A stretch of 64,000 bases of DNA from Williamsia sp. CHRR-6. GTDB taxonomy: Bacteria; Actinomycetota; Actinomycetes; Mycobacteriales; Mycobacteriaceae. Shown one piece after another: positions 34,353 through 43,172 of the stretch. How positions within the stretch are numbered: the stretch's first letter is position 1; each line of letters opens with the position of its first letter. Location: the NCBI RefSeq assembly GCF_018474015.1, contig NZ_JAHCSG010000002.1:310001-374000 (forward strand), in the 5' to 3' direction. The position numbers and the translations under genes are program-made. The notes beneath the pieces are model-generated. The model ran no database searches. It was given only the letters and a program-made list of their open reading frames with translations, and was not told where the DNA came from.

Positions 34353-35992
34353 ACGAGCAAATTCTCGCCGCGGGCGGCCACACCGACGTGGGCAGCCCCG
34401 CACTCAACATCGCCATCTTCGCCGCGTTCGTCGTCATCACCATGGCGATCGTCATCCGCGCCAGCCGCACCACCAAGAAGGCGTCGGACTTCTACACCGG
34501 CGGCGGACAGTTCTCGGGACCGCAGAACGGGTTCGCCATCGCCGGTGACTACCTGTCGGCGGCGTCGTTCCTGGGTATCGCCGGGGCGATCGCCGTTTAC
34601 GGCTACGACGGGTTCCTCTACTCCATCGGCTTCCTGGTCGCCTGGCTGGTGGCGCTGTTGTTGGTGGCCGAATTGCTGCGCAACACAGGGCGATTCACGA
34701 TGGCCGATGTGCTGAGCTTCCGCCTGCAGGAACGGCCGGTGCGGATGGCCGCAGCCCTGTCGACGCTGGCGGTGTCGCTGTTCTACCTGTTGGCGCAGAT
34801 GGCCGGGGCCGGCGGTCTGGTGGCATTGCTGCTCAACATCGACGGCAAGTTCGGCCAGGGCGTCGTGGTGGCCGTGGTGGGTGTCCTGATGATCGCGTAC
34901 GTGCTCGTCGGGGGCATGAAGGGCACCACCTACGTGCAGATGGTGAAGGCAGTGCTGTTGATTGCCGGCGCCGGAATCATGTTCGTGCTGGTGCTGCTGG
35001 AGGTGAAGGGCAACTTCTCCACGCTGCTCGCCGACGCTCAGGCCACGGTCTCGGGTTCGGCGAACGAGGCTGTCGCCGGGCGTGATGTGTTGGCACCGGG
35101 CGCCAAGTACGGGATCAGCGACATGTCGCGGCTCGACTTCATCTCGCTCGGGTTGGCCCTGGTGTTGGGCACCGCCGGCCTGCCGCACGTGTTGATGCGG
35201 TTCTACACGGTGCCCACGGCCAAGGAGGCCCGCCGCTCGGTCACCTGGGCCATCGGCCTGATCGGCGCGTTCTACCTGTTCACTCTGGTGCTGGGCTACG
35301 GGGCGGCCAAGATGGTGGGCCCGGACAAGATCCTCGCCGCGCCCGGCAAGGAGAACTCGGCGGCACCGCTGCTGGCCTTTGAGCTCGGCGGCACCATCTT
35401 CCTTGCCGTCATCTCGGCGGTGGCGTTCGCGACCATCCTGGCCGTGGTGGCCGGGCTGGCCATCACCGCCGCGGCGTCGTTCGCCCACGACATCTACGCC
35501 AGCGTGATCAAGCGCGGCAACGCCACCGAAGAACAGCAGGTGCGGGTCTCGCGGATCACCGTGGTGGTGATCGGTCTGGTCTCGATCGTGTTGGGCATCA
35601 TGGCAATCGGGCAGAACGTGGCGTTCCTGGTGGCGCTGGCGTTCGCGGTCGCCGCCTCGGCCAACCTGCCCACGTTGCTGTTCTCGCTGTTCTGGAAACG
35701 GTTCAACACCACCGGTGCGCTGTTCAGCATCTACGGCGGGCTGGCCACCTGCATCGGCGTGATCATCTTGTCGCCGGCGGTGTCTGGGGCCAAGACATCG
35801 ATGTTGCCCGACAGCGACTTCCACGTGTTCGAGCTGTCCAACCCGGGCATCATCTCCATCCCGGTCGGGTTCGCCCTCGCCGTCATCGGCACCTACGTGG
35901 GCGGCCGACGCCAGGAGAACCCGGCCAAGCAGGCCGAGATGGAAGTGCGTTCGCTGACCGGTGTCGGTGTGGAAAAGGCTGTGTCACACTGA
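34349..35992 (+). CDS. actP: Cation/acetate symporter (ActP/MctC type)
   Basis: 547 residues of the SSS family. KKASDFYTGGGQFSGPQNG and GDYLSAASFLGIAG near the N-terminus, LGTAGLPHVLMRFYTVP in the middle, and the absence of a large insertion fit ActP/MctC transporters for acetate, propionate and pyruvate. It pairs with the DUF485 protein. A strong bidirectional terminator follows 26 bp later. The LytS/LytTR genes upstream are the likely controllers. Confidence 0.93.
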   Translation: MNEQILAAGGHTDVGSPALNIAIFAAFVVITMAIVIRASRTTKKASDFYTGGGQFSGPQNGFAIAGDYLSAASFLGIAGAIAVYGYDGFLYSIGFLVAWLVALLLVAELLRNTGRFTMADVLSFRLQERPVRMAAALSTLAVSLFYLLAQMAGAGGLVALLLNIDGKFGQGVVVAVVGVLMIAYVLVGGMKGTTYVQMVKAVLLIAGAGIMFVLVLLEVKGNFSTLLADAQATVSGSANEAVAGRDVLAPGAKYGISDMSRLDFISLGLALVLGTAGLPHVLMRFYTVPTAKEARRSVTWAIGLIGAFYLFTLVLGYGAAKMVGPDKILAAPGKENSAAPLLAFELGGTIFLAVISAVAFATILAVVAGLAITAAASFAHDIYASVIKRGNATEEQQVRVSRITVVVIGLVSIVLGIMAIGQNVAFLVALAFAVAASANLPTLLFSLFWKRFNTTGALFSIYGGLATCIGVIILSPAVSGAKTSMLPDSDFHVFELSNPGIISIPVGFALAVIGTYVGGRRQENPAKQAEMEVRSLTGVGVEKAVSH

Positions 35993-36018
35993 ATTTCCTG
36001 CCGCACCGCGCGGATACG

Positions 36019-36057
36019 ACACGACCGGGACCACTCTTGGGGTGGTCCCGGTCGTGT
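36019..36057. terminator. Bidirectional terminator between actP and mscL
   Basis: Perfect 16-bp stem (36019-36034 and 36042-36057) with a 7-base loop, placed between two convergent genes. No long T-run on either side. Confidence 0.85.
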
Positions 36058-36075
36058 GGTGTCGACGGGTGGTGG

Positions 36076-36474
36076 TCAGGCGCTCTTCTGGGCCGCCAGC
36101 AGATCGCGGATCTCGCCGAGTAGTTCGGCCTCGGTCGGGCCGGCCGGATCGGCAGGGTCGTCGGATGCGTTGAGCGACTTGAGCTTCTCGAACGGCAACA
36201 CGATGACGAAGTAGACCACGGCCGCCACGACCACGAAGTTGATCGCGGCGGTGATCAGCGACCCGATGTCGACGAAGGTGTTGGCCTTGTCCGACAGGAT
36301 CTTGAAGCCCAGACCTTCGGCGGTGCCCGAGCCGCCGATGGCGTTGATCAGCGGCTGGATGATGTTGTCGGTGAACGCCTTGACGATCGCGGTGAACGCG
36401 GCGCCGATGACGACCGCGACGGCGAGGTCGATGACGTTGCCGCGCATCAGGAAATCTTTGAAACCTTTGAGCAT
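36076..36474 (-). CDS. mscL: Large-conductance mechanosensitive channel MscL
   Basis: 132 residues from ATG 36474, preceded by GAGGAGGAG; a longer upstream reading lacks any MscL similarity. MLKGFKDFLMRGNVIDLAVA is the MscL N-terminus and first helix, with the pore-lining AVVIGAAFTAIV. The second helix is in ITAAINFVVVAAVVYFVIV and the C-terminal helix is acidic. It forms a pentameric emergency valve against osmotic downshock. The gene follows pepD-moaB in M. tuberculosis; here about 9 kb has been inserted between them. Confidence 0.96.
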   Translation of the reverse strand: MLKGFKDFLMRGNVIDLAVAVVIGAAFTAIVKAFTDNIIQPLINAIGGSGTAEGLGFKILSDKANTFVDIGSLITAAINFVVVAAVVYFVIVLPFEKLKSLNASDDPADPAGPTEAELLGEIRDLLAAQKSA

Positions 36475-36648
36475 CGTGCTGCACTCCTCCTCGTAGTGTG
36501 CGATGGGTTGGCCCCCCAACAGCGGAATACTAAACATGCAGGTCGATGCAGGCCGGGCGAACGTGACCAGGCGGCGGGTCCCCCGCGTCATGTCGCATGA
36601 TCTGCCCGAAAACGGGCAAATTCTTGATCTTGTCGGGCGTGAACGCCC

Positions 36649-36921
36649 ATGCTTGGGATTGTGATCGACCCAGAACTGTGTGCCCGCGTGGTCGCGAGCA
36701 CCGGACTCTCCGAGCGCGAGGCCCAGCGGGTGATCGGTGACGTGGTGGCCTGGTTTGGCGAACCGGTGGAGGAGTTCGTCCGTCGGCGGCACGCGGCGCT
36801 GCAGCTACACGGCACCCGCAACGACGACGCGTTCGCGATCATCGCCGCGGAGTTGTCGCATCGGGTGGTGGCCGCGCCGACGCTGAGCCCCCGACAGTTG
36901 CGCCGCATCGTCTACGGCTGA
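36649..36921 (+). CDS. Small conserved protein of unknown function
   Basis: 90 residues, alpha-helical by composition. It contains ARVVASTGLSEREAQRVIGD, a central FVRRRHAALQLHGTRNDDAF, and ends with SPRQLRRIVYG. The last motif and the RRRH-N-GxRND pattern recur in short bacterial proteins I recall as uncharacterised, so a real gene is likely. A GTG nine bases in could also start it. No membrane segment, metal site or signal peptide. It precedes glmS by 61 bp on the same strand. Confidence 0.65.
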   Translation: MLGIVIDPELCARVVASTGLSEREAQRVIGDVVAWFGEPVEEFVRRRHAALQLHGTRNDDAFAIIAAELSHRVVAAPTLSPRQLRRIVYG

Positions 36922-36982
36922 GCCGTGGGCTCGTCGACTGCTCCCGCACCTCCCCGAACATCGAAAGGCAGGGCTGACCACC

Positions 36983-38803
36983 ATGTGTGGAATCGTCGGA
37001 TACATCGGATCTCGTCCCGCCCGCCCCTTCCTCGTCGAGGGCCTCACCCGGTTGGAGTACCGCGGCTACGACTCGGCCGGGGTGGCGGTGCTCGGTGCGT
37101 CGGGGACCACGGTGGTCAAGCAGGTGGGGCGGGTTCGTCAGCTCGAGCAGACCCTGCCCAAGCGGATGGCCGGCAAGCTGGGGATCGGCCACACCCGGTG
37201 GGCCACCCATGGCCCGGCCACCGCGGCCAATGCGCATCCGCATCAGGGTGCGGCCGGTCGGATCGCGTTGGTGCACAACGGGATCATCGATAATGCGGCC
37301 GGCCTGCGGGCGCAGCTGACCGAGTCGGGGATCGCCCTGTCCAGTGACACCGACACCGAGGTGCTGGCCCATCTCATCGAGCGTTCGGCGGCTGACACCC
37401 TCGAGGACGCGGTGCTCGACGCGCTGGAAAGGGTGACCGGTACCTATGCGTTGGCCGTCATCGACACCGCCCATCCGGATCGGATCGTGGTGGCGCGCAG
37501 TGGGTCCCCACTGATCCTCGGTGTGGGCTCGGGGGAGATGCTGATCGCCAGCGACCTCGCCGCCCTGGTCCGCCACACCAACCAGGTGGTGCACCTCGAC
37601 GACGGCGAGTTGGCGACGGTCACCGCCGGCGGGTTCGCCACTTTCGACCGCAGTCGCACCGCCACCGAACGGCAGCCGGTCGAGATCGCGGTGGCGGCCG
37701 AGGATCTCGAGCACAGCGGCTATGAGACCTATCTACTCAAGGAGCTGCACGAACAACCTGCGGCGGCAGAGTTGGTGATGCGTGGTCGGCTGGACGAACG
37801 TTTCGCCACCACCCGCCTCGACGGGCTGCGGATGGACCCGCGCGAACTGCGCAGCTTCACCCGCGTCAAGATTCTCGGTTGCGGATCGGCTTACTACATA
37901 GGGCAATTCGGGGCGCAGCTGATCGAAGACCTTGCGCGTATCCCGGCTGACGCCGAACCGGCGTCGGAGTTCCGGTACCGGCAGCCCATCATCGAGCCGT
38001 CCACCCTGTACGTGGTGGTGTCGCAGAGCGGGGAGACCGCCGACACCGCGTTCGCCGTGGCGGAGATCCGTCGCAAGGGCGGTCGCGTGGTGGGTTTGGT
38101 CAACGTGGTCGGTTCGACCATCGCACGCGCCGTGGACGGCGGCATCTATCTGCATGCGGGGCCGGAGATCTCGGTGGCCTCGACCAAGGCGTTGACCAAC
38201 ATGGGGGTGGCTTTCGCGTTGCTGGCCGTGCACCTGGGGCGACTGCATGACCTGTCGTTCGCCGACGGTCAGCGCATTCTCGCTGCCCTGCATCGTCTTC
38301 CTGGACAGATCGAGCAGATCCTCGGCGATGACGGTGCCATCGCCGCCATCGCCGCGCGGCTTGCGGGTGCGCGCAGCGCGCTCTACATCGGGCGGGTGCG
38401 GGGCTTCCCGGTGGCCCGTGAGGGAGCCCAGAAACTGAAGGAGATCAGCTACATCCACGCCGAGGCCTACCAGACCAGCGAGCTCAAGCACGGTCCGCTG
38501 GCACTGATCGACCCCGACCTGCCCACGGTGGCCGTCATCGGTGACGATGCGTTGACCGACCGCAACATCGCTGCGGCACAACAGGTGCTGGCCCGCGGTG
38601 GACCGGTGTATGCCATCACCCATCCGGGTGTGGATCTGGCGCATCTGCCCGTCGAGACCATCGTGGTCCCCAAGTCCGAACCCGAGCTGGATCCGTTGCT
38701 GATGATCATCCCCACCCAGCTGTTGGCCTACCACGCGGCGGTGGCGTTGGGGCGCGATGTGGACAAGCCACGCAACCTGGCCAAGTCGGTGACCGTCGAG
38801 TAG
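36983..38803 (+). CDS. glmS: Glutamine-fructose-6-phosphate aminotransferase (isomerising)
   Basis: 606 residues. Catalytic Cys2 is in MCGIVGYIG; the glutaminase domain continues with RLEYRGYDSAGVAV and GIGHTRWATHG. The linker has SGYETYLLKELHEQP. Two SIS domains follow, with SQSGETADT and ASTKALTNM in the first and HAEAYQTSELKHGPLALI in the second, and the end is KPRNLAKSVTVE. It makes glucosamine-6-phosphate for peptidoglycan. AAAGGCAGGG precedes ATG 36983. Its TAG stop lies inside the first unit of a tandem repeat. It is absent from the matching M. tuberculosis segment, so it may be a second glmS. Confidence 0.95.
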   Translation: MCGIVGYIGSRPARPFLVEGLTRLEYRGYDSAGVAVLGASGTTVVKQVGRVRQLEQTLPKRMAGKLGIGHTRWATHGPATAANAHPHQGAAGRIALVHNGIIDNAAGLRAQLTESGIALSSDTDTEVLAHLIERSAADTLEDAVLDALERVTGTYALAVIDTAHPDRIVVARSGSPLILGVGSGEMLIASDLAALVRHTNQVVHLDDGELATVTAGGFATFDRSRTATERQPVEIAVAAEDLEHSGYETYLLKELHEQPAAAELVMRGRLDERFATTRLDGLRMDPRELRSFTRVKILGCGSAYYIGQFGAQLIEDLARIPADAEPASEFRYRQPIIEPSTLYVVVSQSGETADTAFAVAEIRRKGGRVVGLVNVVGSTIARAVDGGIYLHAGPEISVASTKALTNMGVAFALLAVHLGRLHDLSFADGQRILAALHRLPGQIEQILGDDGAIAAIAARLAGARSALYIGRVRGFPVAREGAQKLKEISYIHAEAYQTSELKHGPLALIDPDLPTVAVIGDDALTDRNIAAAQQVLARGGPVYAITHPGVDLAHLPVETIVVPKSEPELDPLLMIIPTQLLAYHAAVALGRDVDKPRNLAKSVTVE

Positions 38804-38869
38804 CGCAGCGGATCAATCTGGACCGAGTAGCGCAGCGGATCAGTCTGGACCGAGTAGCGCAGCGGTTCA
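38797..38869. repeat. Tandem repeat, 27-bp unit, linking the stop codons of glmS and the SAF gene
   Basis: Units at 38797-38823, 38824-38850 and a partial 38851-38869, each starting CGAGTAGCGCAGCGG. The first copy contains the glmS TAG and the last copy supplies the TCA that is the stop of the convergent gene. Each full unit carries a stop for both strands, so added copies leave both proteins intact. Confidence 0.9.
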
Positions 38870-39562
38870 ATGGAATACGACGGTGACCGGTGCCGACAGG
38901 GCCACCGCCGCCACCTCGTGGGCGGCTTTCTCGCTCATGGCCAGCATCACCACCGCTGGTGCCCGCGTACGGGCGTCGCGGTGGGGGACCAACGCCACGA
39001 TCGCGCCGCGCACCAGCAGGCGAGCAGACGGCGGTGCCGCGCGTGGGGTGTCGCTGTCGGTCGCGGCGGCGCCTGCGTCGGGGGTCTCGGTCACCACGTC
39101 CACCGCATCACCGGCGCGCAGTAGGTCGATCACCGCGTCGTCGGCCAGTCGGATGGGAACCAGACGCGCATCGGGGTCGCCGGTCAACGAGCCGGGCAGT
39201 CGTGCCGACAGCAGGCGGGCGTCGGTCATGATCTCGCCCTTGCGGATGGGGCCGGTGACGGTGCGGCCCACGCCGTCGCGGTCCATCCGCAGCGCCCCGG
39301 CGGGAACCAGGTCTGGGGCGACGCGCAGCGTGGTGAGGTCGGTGCCCACCAGCGCTGTTCCGGGTGTGAGATCGCGGGTGGCCACCACCACGATGGCGGG
39401 GGCGTCGTCGCGTTGGGCCAGAACTGCCATCGCGACCGATCCGATCAACAGCGCGGCGGCGGCGATGCGACGGACCAGCAGGGTGCGTACCCAACCGGGT
39501 CGGGTCGCGCGGTGCAAGCGGTCGAGCACGGTGGGGTCGAGCCGAACACGATCGGAGGCCAT
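38867..39562 (-). CDS. SAF-domain membrane protein (CpaB/RcpC-like)
   Basis: 231 residues. One N-terminal membrane helix (IAAAALLIGSVAMAVLA) follows a basic cytosolic start. The SAF domain covers about 55-120: VVVATRDLTPGTALVGTDLT and GPIRKGEIMTDARLL. The second half resembles the RcpC/CpaB continuation with VVTETPD and VALSAPVTVVFH. CpaB proteins belong to pilus assembly, but no other pilus gene is near. In M. tuberculosis a gene of this position (Rv0990c) precedes the FmdB-like gene, so it is part of the conserved order. Confidence 0.85.
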   Translation of the reverse strand: MASDRVRLDPTVLDRLHRATRPGWVRTLLVRRIAAAALLIGSVAMAVLAQRDDAPAIVVVATRDLTPGTALVGTDLTTLRVAPDLVPAGALRMDRDGVGRTVTGPIRKGEIMTDARLLSARLPGSLTGDPDARLVPIRLADDAVIDLLRAGDAVDVVTETPDAGAAATDSDTPRAAPPSARLLVRGAIVALVPHRDARTRAPAVVMLAMSEKAAHEVAAVALSAPVTVVFH

Positions 39563-39665
39563 GCGGTGACGCTAGAACTCGGCCGGCGCGAGGTGCGCTG
39601 GACGCGGTGGTGACCCTGGGGATGGAGCCGATCTGTGGATCCCAGCGGGATCAGGACGCGCAGGG

Positions 39666-40025
39666 TCAGGAAGCGGCGGCCGAGGTGCTCGGGGTGGAAC
39701 TCGACGAGCCCGAACTCGACGAGCCCGATCCCGACGAGCCCGAACCTGATGGGCCCGACGAGCCCGAGTCCGAACCGCCCGAGCCCGAGGACGAACCGGA
39801 ATCCGACGATGCAGCGGCCGGGGCGGCACTCTCGGATGCACTGGAGCCCGAACGACTGTCGGTGCGGTAGAAGCCACTTCCCTTGAACACGATGCCCACG
39901 CTGTTGAACAGCTTGCGCAGCTTGCCCTGACATTGCGGGCACTCGGTCAGCGACTCGTCGCTGAACGACTGCACGATGTCGAACCGGTTGTCGCACTGGG
40001 TGCATGCGTAGGAGTAAGTGGGCAC
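39666..40025 (-). CDS. ruc: FmdB-family zinc-ribbon protein with disordered tail (Ruc-like)
   Basis: 119 residues from GTG 40025, which follows GGAGGTACCG; a longer reading upstream has no similarity. MPTYSYACTQCDNRFDIVQS begins the FmdB zinc ribbon, with the second CxxC in TECPQCQG. The C-terminal 60 residues are almost only Ser, Gly and Ala. The M. tuberculosis protein in this place (Rv0991c, Ruc) is a redox-switched chaperone that binds unfolded proteins; the four cysteines and disordered tail agree. The tail is encoded by a low-complexity CGA/GCC-rich stretch. Confidence 0.88.
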   Translation of the reverse strand: MPTYSYACTQCDNRFDIVQSFSDESLTECPQCQGKLRKLFNSVGIVFKGSGFYRTDSRSGSSASESAAPAAASSDSGSSSGSGGSDSGSSGPSGSGSSGSGSSSSGSSSSTPSTSAAAS

Positions 40026-40125
40026 CGGTACCTCCACGAAACGGCTGAGCTGGGAACTGGATGCGACGCTGACCTGCCTGCGTTGCGCAATACGCCACAT
40101 TCTAGCGCGGATGCTGGCACTCACC

Positions 40126-40734
40126 TCATGGGAGTGCCAACACCAGGCCTGCGCTGGGCGTGAGTACCGCGTGCAGCCCGACATCGAGGTCGTCGGTCGG
40201 TACCTCGTCGAGCAGCTCGTCGTCGTGCACCACCCCGACCAGCAGCGGCGGGCGGCCGCTCAGGCGAGCCAACGTGCGGTCGTAGTAACCGGCCCCGCGG
40301 CCCAACCGGGCACCGCGTCGATCACACGCCAGCGCGGGCACCAGCACCATCGCCGCCTCGGTGATCGCGTGTTGGCCGACCGATTCGCCGGACGGCTCGC
40401 GCAGACCGTAGCGGCCCGGTCGCAGATCGTCCGGGCCGTCGTAGGTGGCCCAGTTCACCACCGTCGGCGGGCCGGGTGGGGTGATCGGCAACAGCACCCG
40501 GATCGACTGCTCACGGAGGGCGGCGAGCATCGCGTCTGTGCCCGGTTCACCCCCGACCGCCACATAGGCACACACCGTGTCACCAGCAGAGACCCCCGGC
40601 AGGCCTGCGCGCACCCGAGCCCCCAGGGCTGCGTCGACGGCGCGCCGCTCGGCGGTGTCGCGGGCCCGGCGAGCGGCCAGCAGGCGCGTGCGCAGCGCGT
40701 CCTTGGCGGCGCGCGATGAGGTGTCACTCGCCAC
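40126..40734 (-). CDS. 5-formyltetrahydrofolate cyclo-ligase
   Basis: 202 residues from GTG 40734, chosen because AGGAG lies 5 bases upstream; the earlier GTG 40770 lacks a site. The nucleotide/folate-binding signature LGRGAGYYDRTLA is intact, preceded by VPALACDRRGARLG. The N-terminal basic helix KDALRTRLLAARRARD is typical. It converts 5-formyl-THF to 5,10-methenyl-THF with ATP. It is divergent from galU and upstream of the FmdB-like gene, the same as in M. tuberculosis. Confidence 0.93.
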   Translation of the reverse strand: MASDTSSRAAKDALRTRLLAARRARDTAERRAVDAALGARVRAGLPGVSAGDTVCAYVAVGGEPGTDAMLAALREQSIRVLLPITPPGPPTVVNWATYDGPDDLRPGRYGLREPSGESVGQHAITEAAMVLVPALACDRRGARLGRGAGYYDRTLARLSGRPPLLVGVVHDDELLDEVPTDDLDVGLHAVLTPSAGLVLALP

Positions 40735-40853
40735 TGTTCTCCTGCCGTCGGACGCTGCGATGCCCGTCACCCTATAAGTTCAGTGCACGCATGATCACCG
40801 TGGCGCGAGTGTGCGCTCACGTGTGCAGTCGATGGGTGAAGGGGTTGACGACA

Positions 40854-41780
40854 GTGTCGAAGGTGACCGAGTACGAGCACGTGCCCAACACACCACCGAT
40901 CCCGAGGACCGCCATCGTCCCCGCGGCCGGTCTGGGCACCCGGTTCCTACCCGCCACCAAGACGGTGCCCAAGGAGCTGCTGCCGGTCGTCGACACCCCG
41001 GGCATCGAGCTGGTGGCCGAGGAAGCCAAGTCCGCCGGCGCCGAACGGCTGCTCATCATCACCTCGCCCGGCAAAGACGGCGTGGTGGCGCATTTCGTCG
41101 AGGACCTGGTGTTGGAGAACACCCTGGAGAAGCGTGGCAAGGCAGCCATGTTGGCCAAGGTGCGCAAGGCGCCGTCGTTGATGGAGGTGTCCTCGGTCAT
41201 CCAGGACAAGCCCCTGGGACTCGGGCACGCGGTGGGTTGTGTGGAATCGGTGCTGGACGACGACGAGGACGCGGTGGCGGTGCTGCTGCCCGACGACCTG
41301 GTGCTGCCCGGTGGGGTGCTGGAGGTGATGGCCCGCACGCGGGCGCGTCGCGGCGGAACGGTGTTGTGTGCCATCGAGGTCCCCAACGACAAGATCAGTG
41401 CCTACGGCGTCTTCGACGTCGAGGAGCTGCCGGATGCCAACAACCCCAACGTGATGCGGCTCAAGGGCATGGTCGAAAAGCCTGACGCCAAAGACGCGCC
41501 GTCGAATTATGCTGCGGCGGGCCGATACATCCTCGACCGCGCCATCTTCGACGCGCTGCGCCGCATCACCCCGGGTGCCGGCGGCGAACTGCAGTTGACC
41601 GACGCCATCGCCCTGCTGATCGCCGAGGGGCATCCGGTGCATGTGGTGGTGCACAAGGGAACCCGGCACGATCTGGGCAATCCGGGCGGCTACCTCAAGG
41701 CTGCGGTCGACTTCGCTCTCGATCGCGAGGACTACGGCCCGGAGCTGCGCGAGTTCCTGCTGGAGCGGCTCAAGCAGTGA
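40854..41780 (+). CDS. galU: UTP-glucose-1-phosphate uridylyltransferase
   Basis: 308 residues from GTG 40854 (GAAGGGG upstream). The signature AIVPAAGLGTRFLPATKTVP and KELLPVVDTP bind the nucleotide; VEKP and GGELQLTDAI are further conserved blocks. It makes UDP-glucose for trehalose, glycogen-like polymers and cell-wall glycans. It heads the galU-glp-rimJ-glpR arrangement found across mycolic-acid bacteria. Confidence 0.95.
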   Translation: MSKVTEYEHVPNTPPIPRTAIVPAAGLGTRFLPATKTVPKELLPVVDTPGIELVAEEAKSAGAERLLIITSPGKDGVVAHFVEDLVLENTLEKRGKAAMLAKVRKAPSLMEVSSVIQDKPLGLGHAVGCVESVLDDDEDAVAVLLPDDLVLPGGVLEVMARTRARRGGTVLCAIEVPNDKISAYGVFDVEELPDANNPNVMRLKGMVEKPDAKDAPSNYAAAGRYILDRAIFDALRRITPGAGGELQLTDAIALLIAEGHPVHVVVHKGTRHDLGNPGGYLKAAVDFALDREDYGPELREFLLERLKQ

Positions 41781-41895
41781 TGCCGCAGGCCGCGTCGCGC
41801 CACCAGATGCGGGTGCCGACCGACTAACGTCAGTCGGCGAGGCGCCCGATCGGCGGGCGGCCGGAGCACGGCGACGGGCCAGGGTGGGAGGCGAG

Positions 41896-43164
41896 ATGCG
41901 TTCGGTCGAGGATCACCTCACACGGGTCACAGCCGCCGCGGTCGCGCCCCGACCGGTGCGGGTGGCCATCTCCGAGGCGCAGGGATTGTTGTGCGCGGAG
42001 GAAGTGGTCACCGAGGCGCCCATGCCGTCGTTCGACCAAGCCGCCATCGACGGCTACGCGGTGCGAAGCGTGGACGTGGCCGAGGCGGGCATCGTGGCCG
42101 ACGAGGAGTCCGACGCCCCCGGTGAGCACGTGGTGGTGGTGCTGCCGGTGGTCGGGGAGTTGGAAGCCGGCTCTCGCAACCCCACGCGACTGCAGCCCCG
42201 GCAGGCGGTGCGGGTGGAAACCGGTGCGCCGCTGCCCACTCTGGCCGATGCGGTGCTGCCGCTGCGCTGGACCGACGGCGGCATGTCGAAGGTGAAGGTG
42301 GGTCACGCAGTCGAGTCCGGCGACTACGTGCGTCGCATCGGCGACGACGTACAGCCCGGCGACATCGCGGTCCGCGCCGGCACCATCATCGGGGCCGCGC
42401 AGGTGGGTTTGCTTGCTGCCGTTGGCCGTACCCGCGTGCTGGTGCATCCCCGGCCACGGCTGTCGGTGATCTCGGTGGGCGGTGAACTCGTCGACATCGA
42501 TCGCCAACCCGGGCCAGGGCAGATCTTCGACGTCAACAGCTACTCGCTGGCCGCTGCCGCGCGAGATGCCGGGGCGGACGTGAACCGGGTCGGCATCGCC
42601 AGCCGCGAGCCCTCGCAGCTACGCGATGTGGTCGAGGGGCAGTTGATCCGATCGGAGATCGTGGTGATCTGTGCGCCGTTGGGCGGCACCGCATCTGAGG
42701 ACATCTGCGATGCGTTGGCGCCGCTGGGCGACATCGATGTGGCACGCATCGCGATGCATCCCGCGTCGGTGCAGGGGTTCGGTCAGCTGGGCCGCGACGA
42801 GGTACCGACGTTTCTGCTGCCCTCCAACCCGGTGAGTGCGCTGGTCGCGTTCGAGGTGATGGTGCGGCCGTTGGTGCGTATCGCGTTGGGCAAACGCAAG
42901 CCGATGCGTCGGGTGATCCGGGCCAGGACGATCGGGCCGATCGCCTCGGTGCGTGGTCGAAAAGGTTATCTGCGTGGACAATTGATGCGTGATGAACAGT
43001 CCGGCGAATACCTGGTGCAGGTGATCGGCAGCTCCGAGAGCGGATCGTCGCACCTGCTGGCCGGGCTGGCCGAGGCCAACTGTCTGGTGATGGTCGACGC
43101 CGACGTCGACGACGTGCGCACCGGCGACGAGGTGGATGTCGCCTTCCTCGCCCAGCGCGGCTGA
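41896..43164 (+). CDS. glp: Gephyrin-like MoeA homologue, probable cell-division protein Glp
   Basis: 422 residues from ATG 41896 after GGGAGGC. It has all MoeA domains: PSFDQAAIDGYAV near the N-terminus, the central MogA-like domain, and the C-terminal beta domain. Key active-site motifs differ from enzymatic MoeA: GDEL is GGEL (residue about 195), the TGG-S-G loop is APLGGTASED (about 260), and PGNPVS is PSNPVS (about 310). In Corynebacterium the protein from this gene neighbourhood (Glp) binds FtsZ and a membrane receptor GlpR and is not needed for molybdopterin. A GlpR-like gene lies 2.2 kb downstream. Assignment as Glp is inferred from motif loss and gene order. Confidence 0.85.
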   Translation: MRSVEDHLTRVTAAAVAPRPVRVAISEAQGLLCAEEVVTEAPMPSFDQAAIDGYAVRSVDVAEAGIVADEESDAPGEHVVVVLPVVGELEAGSRNPTRLQPRQAVRVETGAPLPTLADAVLPLRWTDGGMSKVKVGHAVESGDYVRRIGDDVQPGDIAVRAGTIIGAAQVGLLAAVGRTRVLVHPRPRLSVISVGGELVDIDRQPGPGQIFDVNSYSLAAAARDAGADVNRVGIASREPSQLRDVVEGQLIRSEIVVICAPLGGTASEDICDALAPLGDIDVARIAMHPASVQGFGQLGRDEVPTFLLPSNPVSALVAFEVMVRPLVRIALGKRKPMRRVIRARTIGPIASVRGRKGYLRGQLMRDEQSGEYLVQVIGSSESGSSHLLAGLAEANCLVMVDADVDDVRTGDEVDVAFLAQRG

Positions 43165-43172
43165 GGGCGCGA

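Noticed and set aside
34274-35824. A 516-codon open frame on the minus strand
   Set aside because: It is the mirror of actP; its translation is rich in His, Arg, Gln and Asp without any domain, as expected for antisense frames in high-GC DNA.
37733-38734. A 333-codon minus-strand frame inside glmS
   Set aside because: It lies wholly within a strongly conserved gene and has no recognisable motif.
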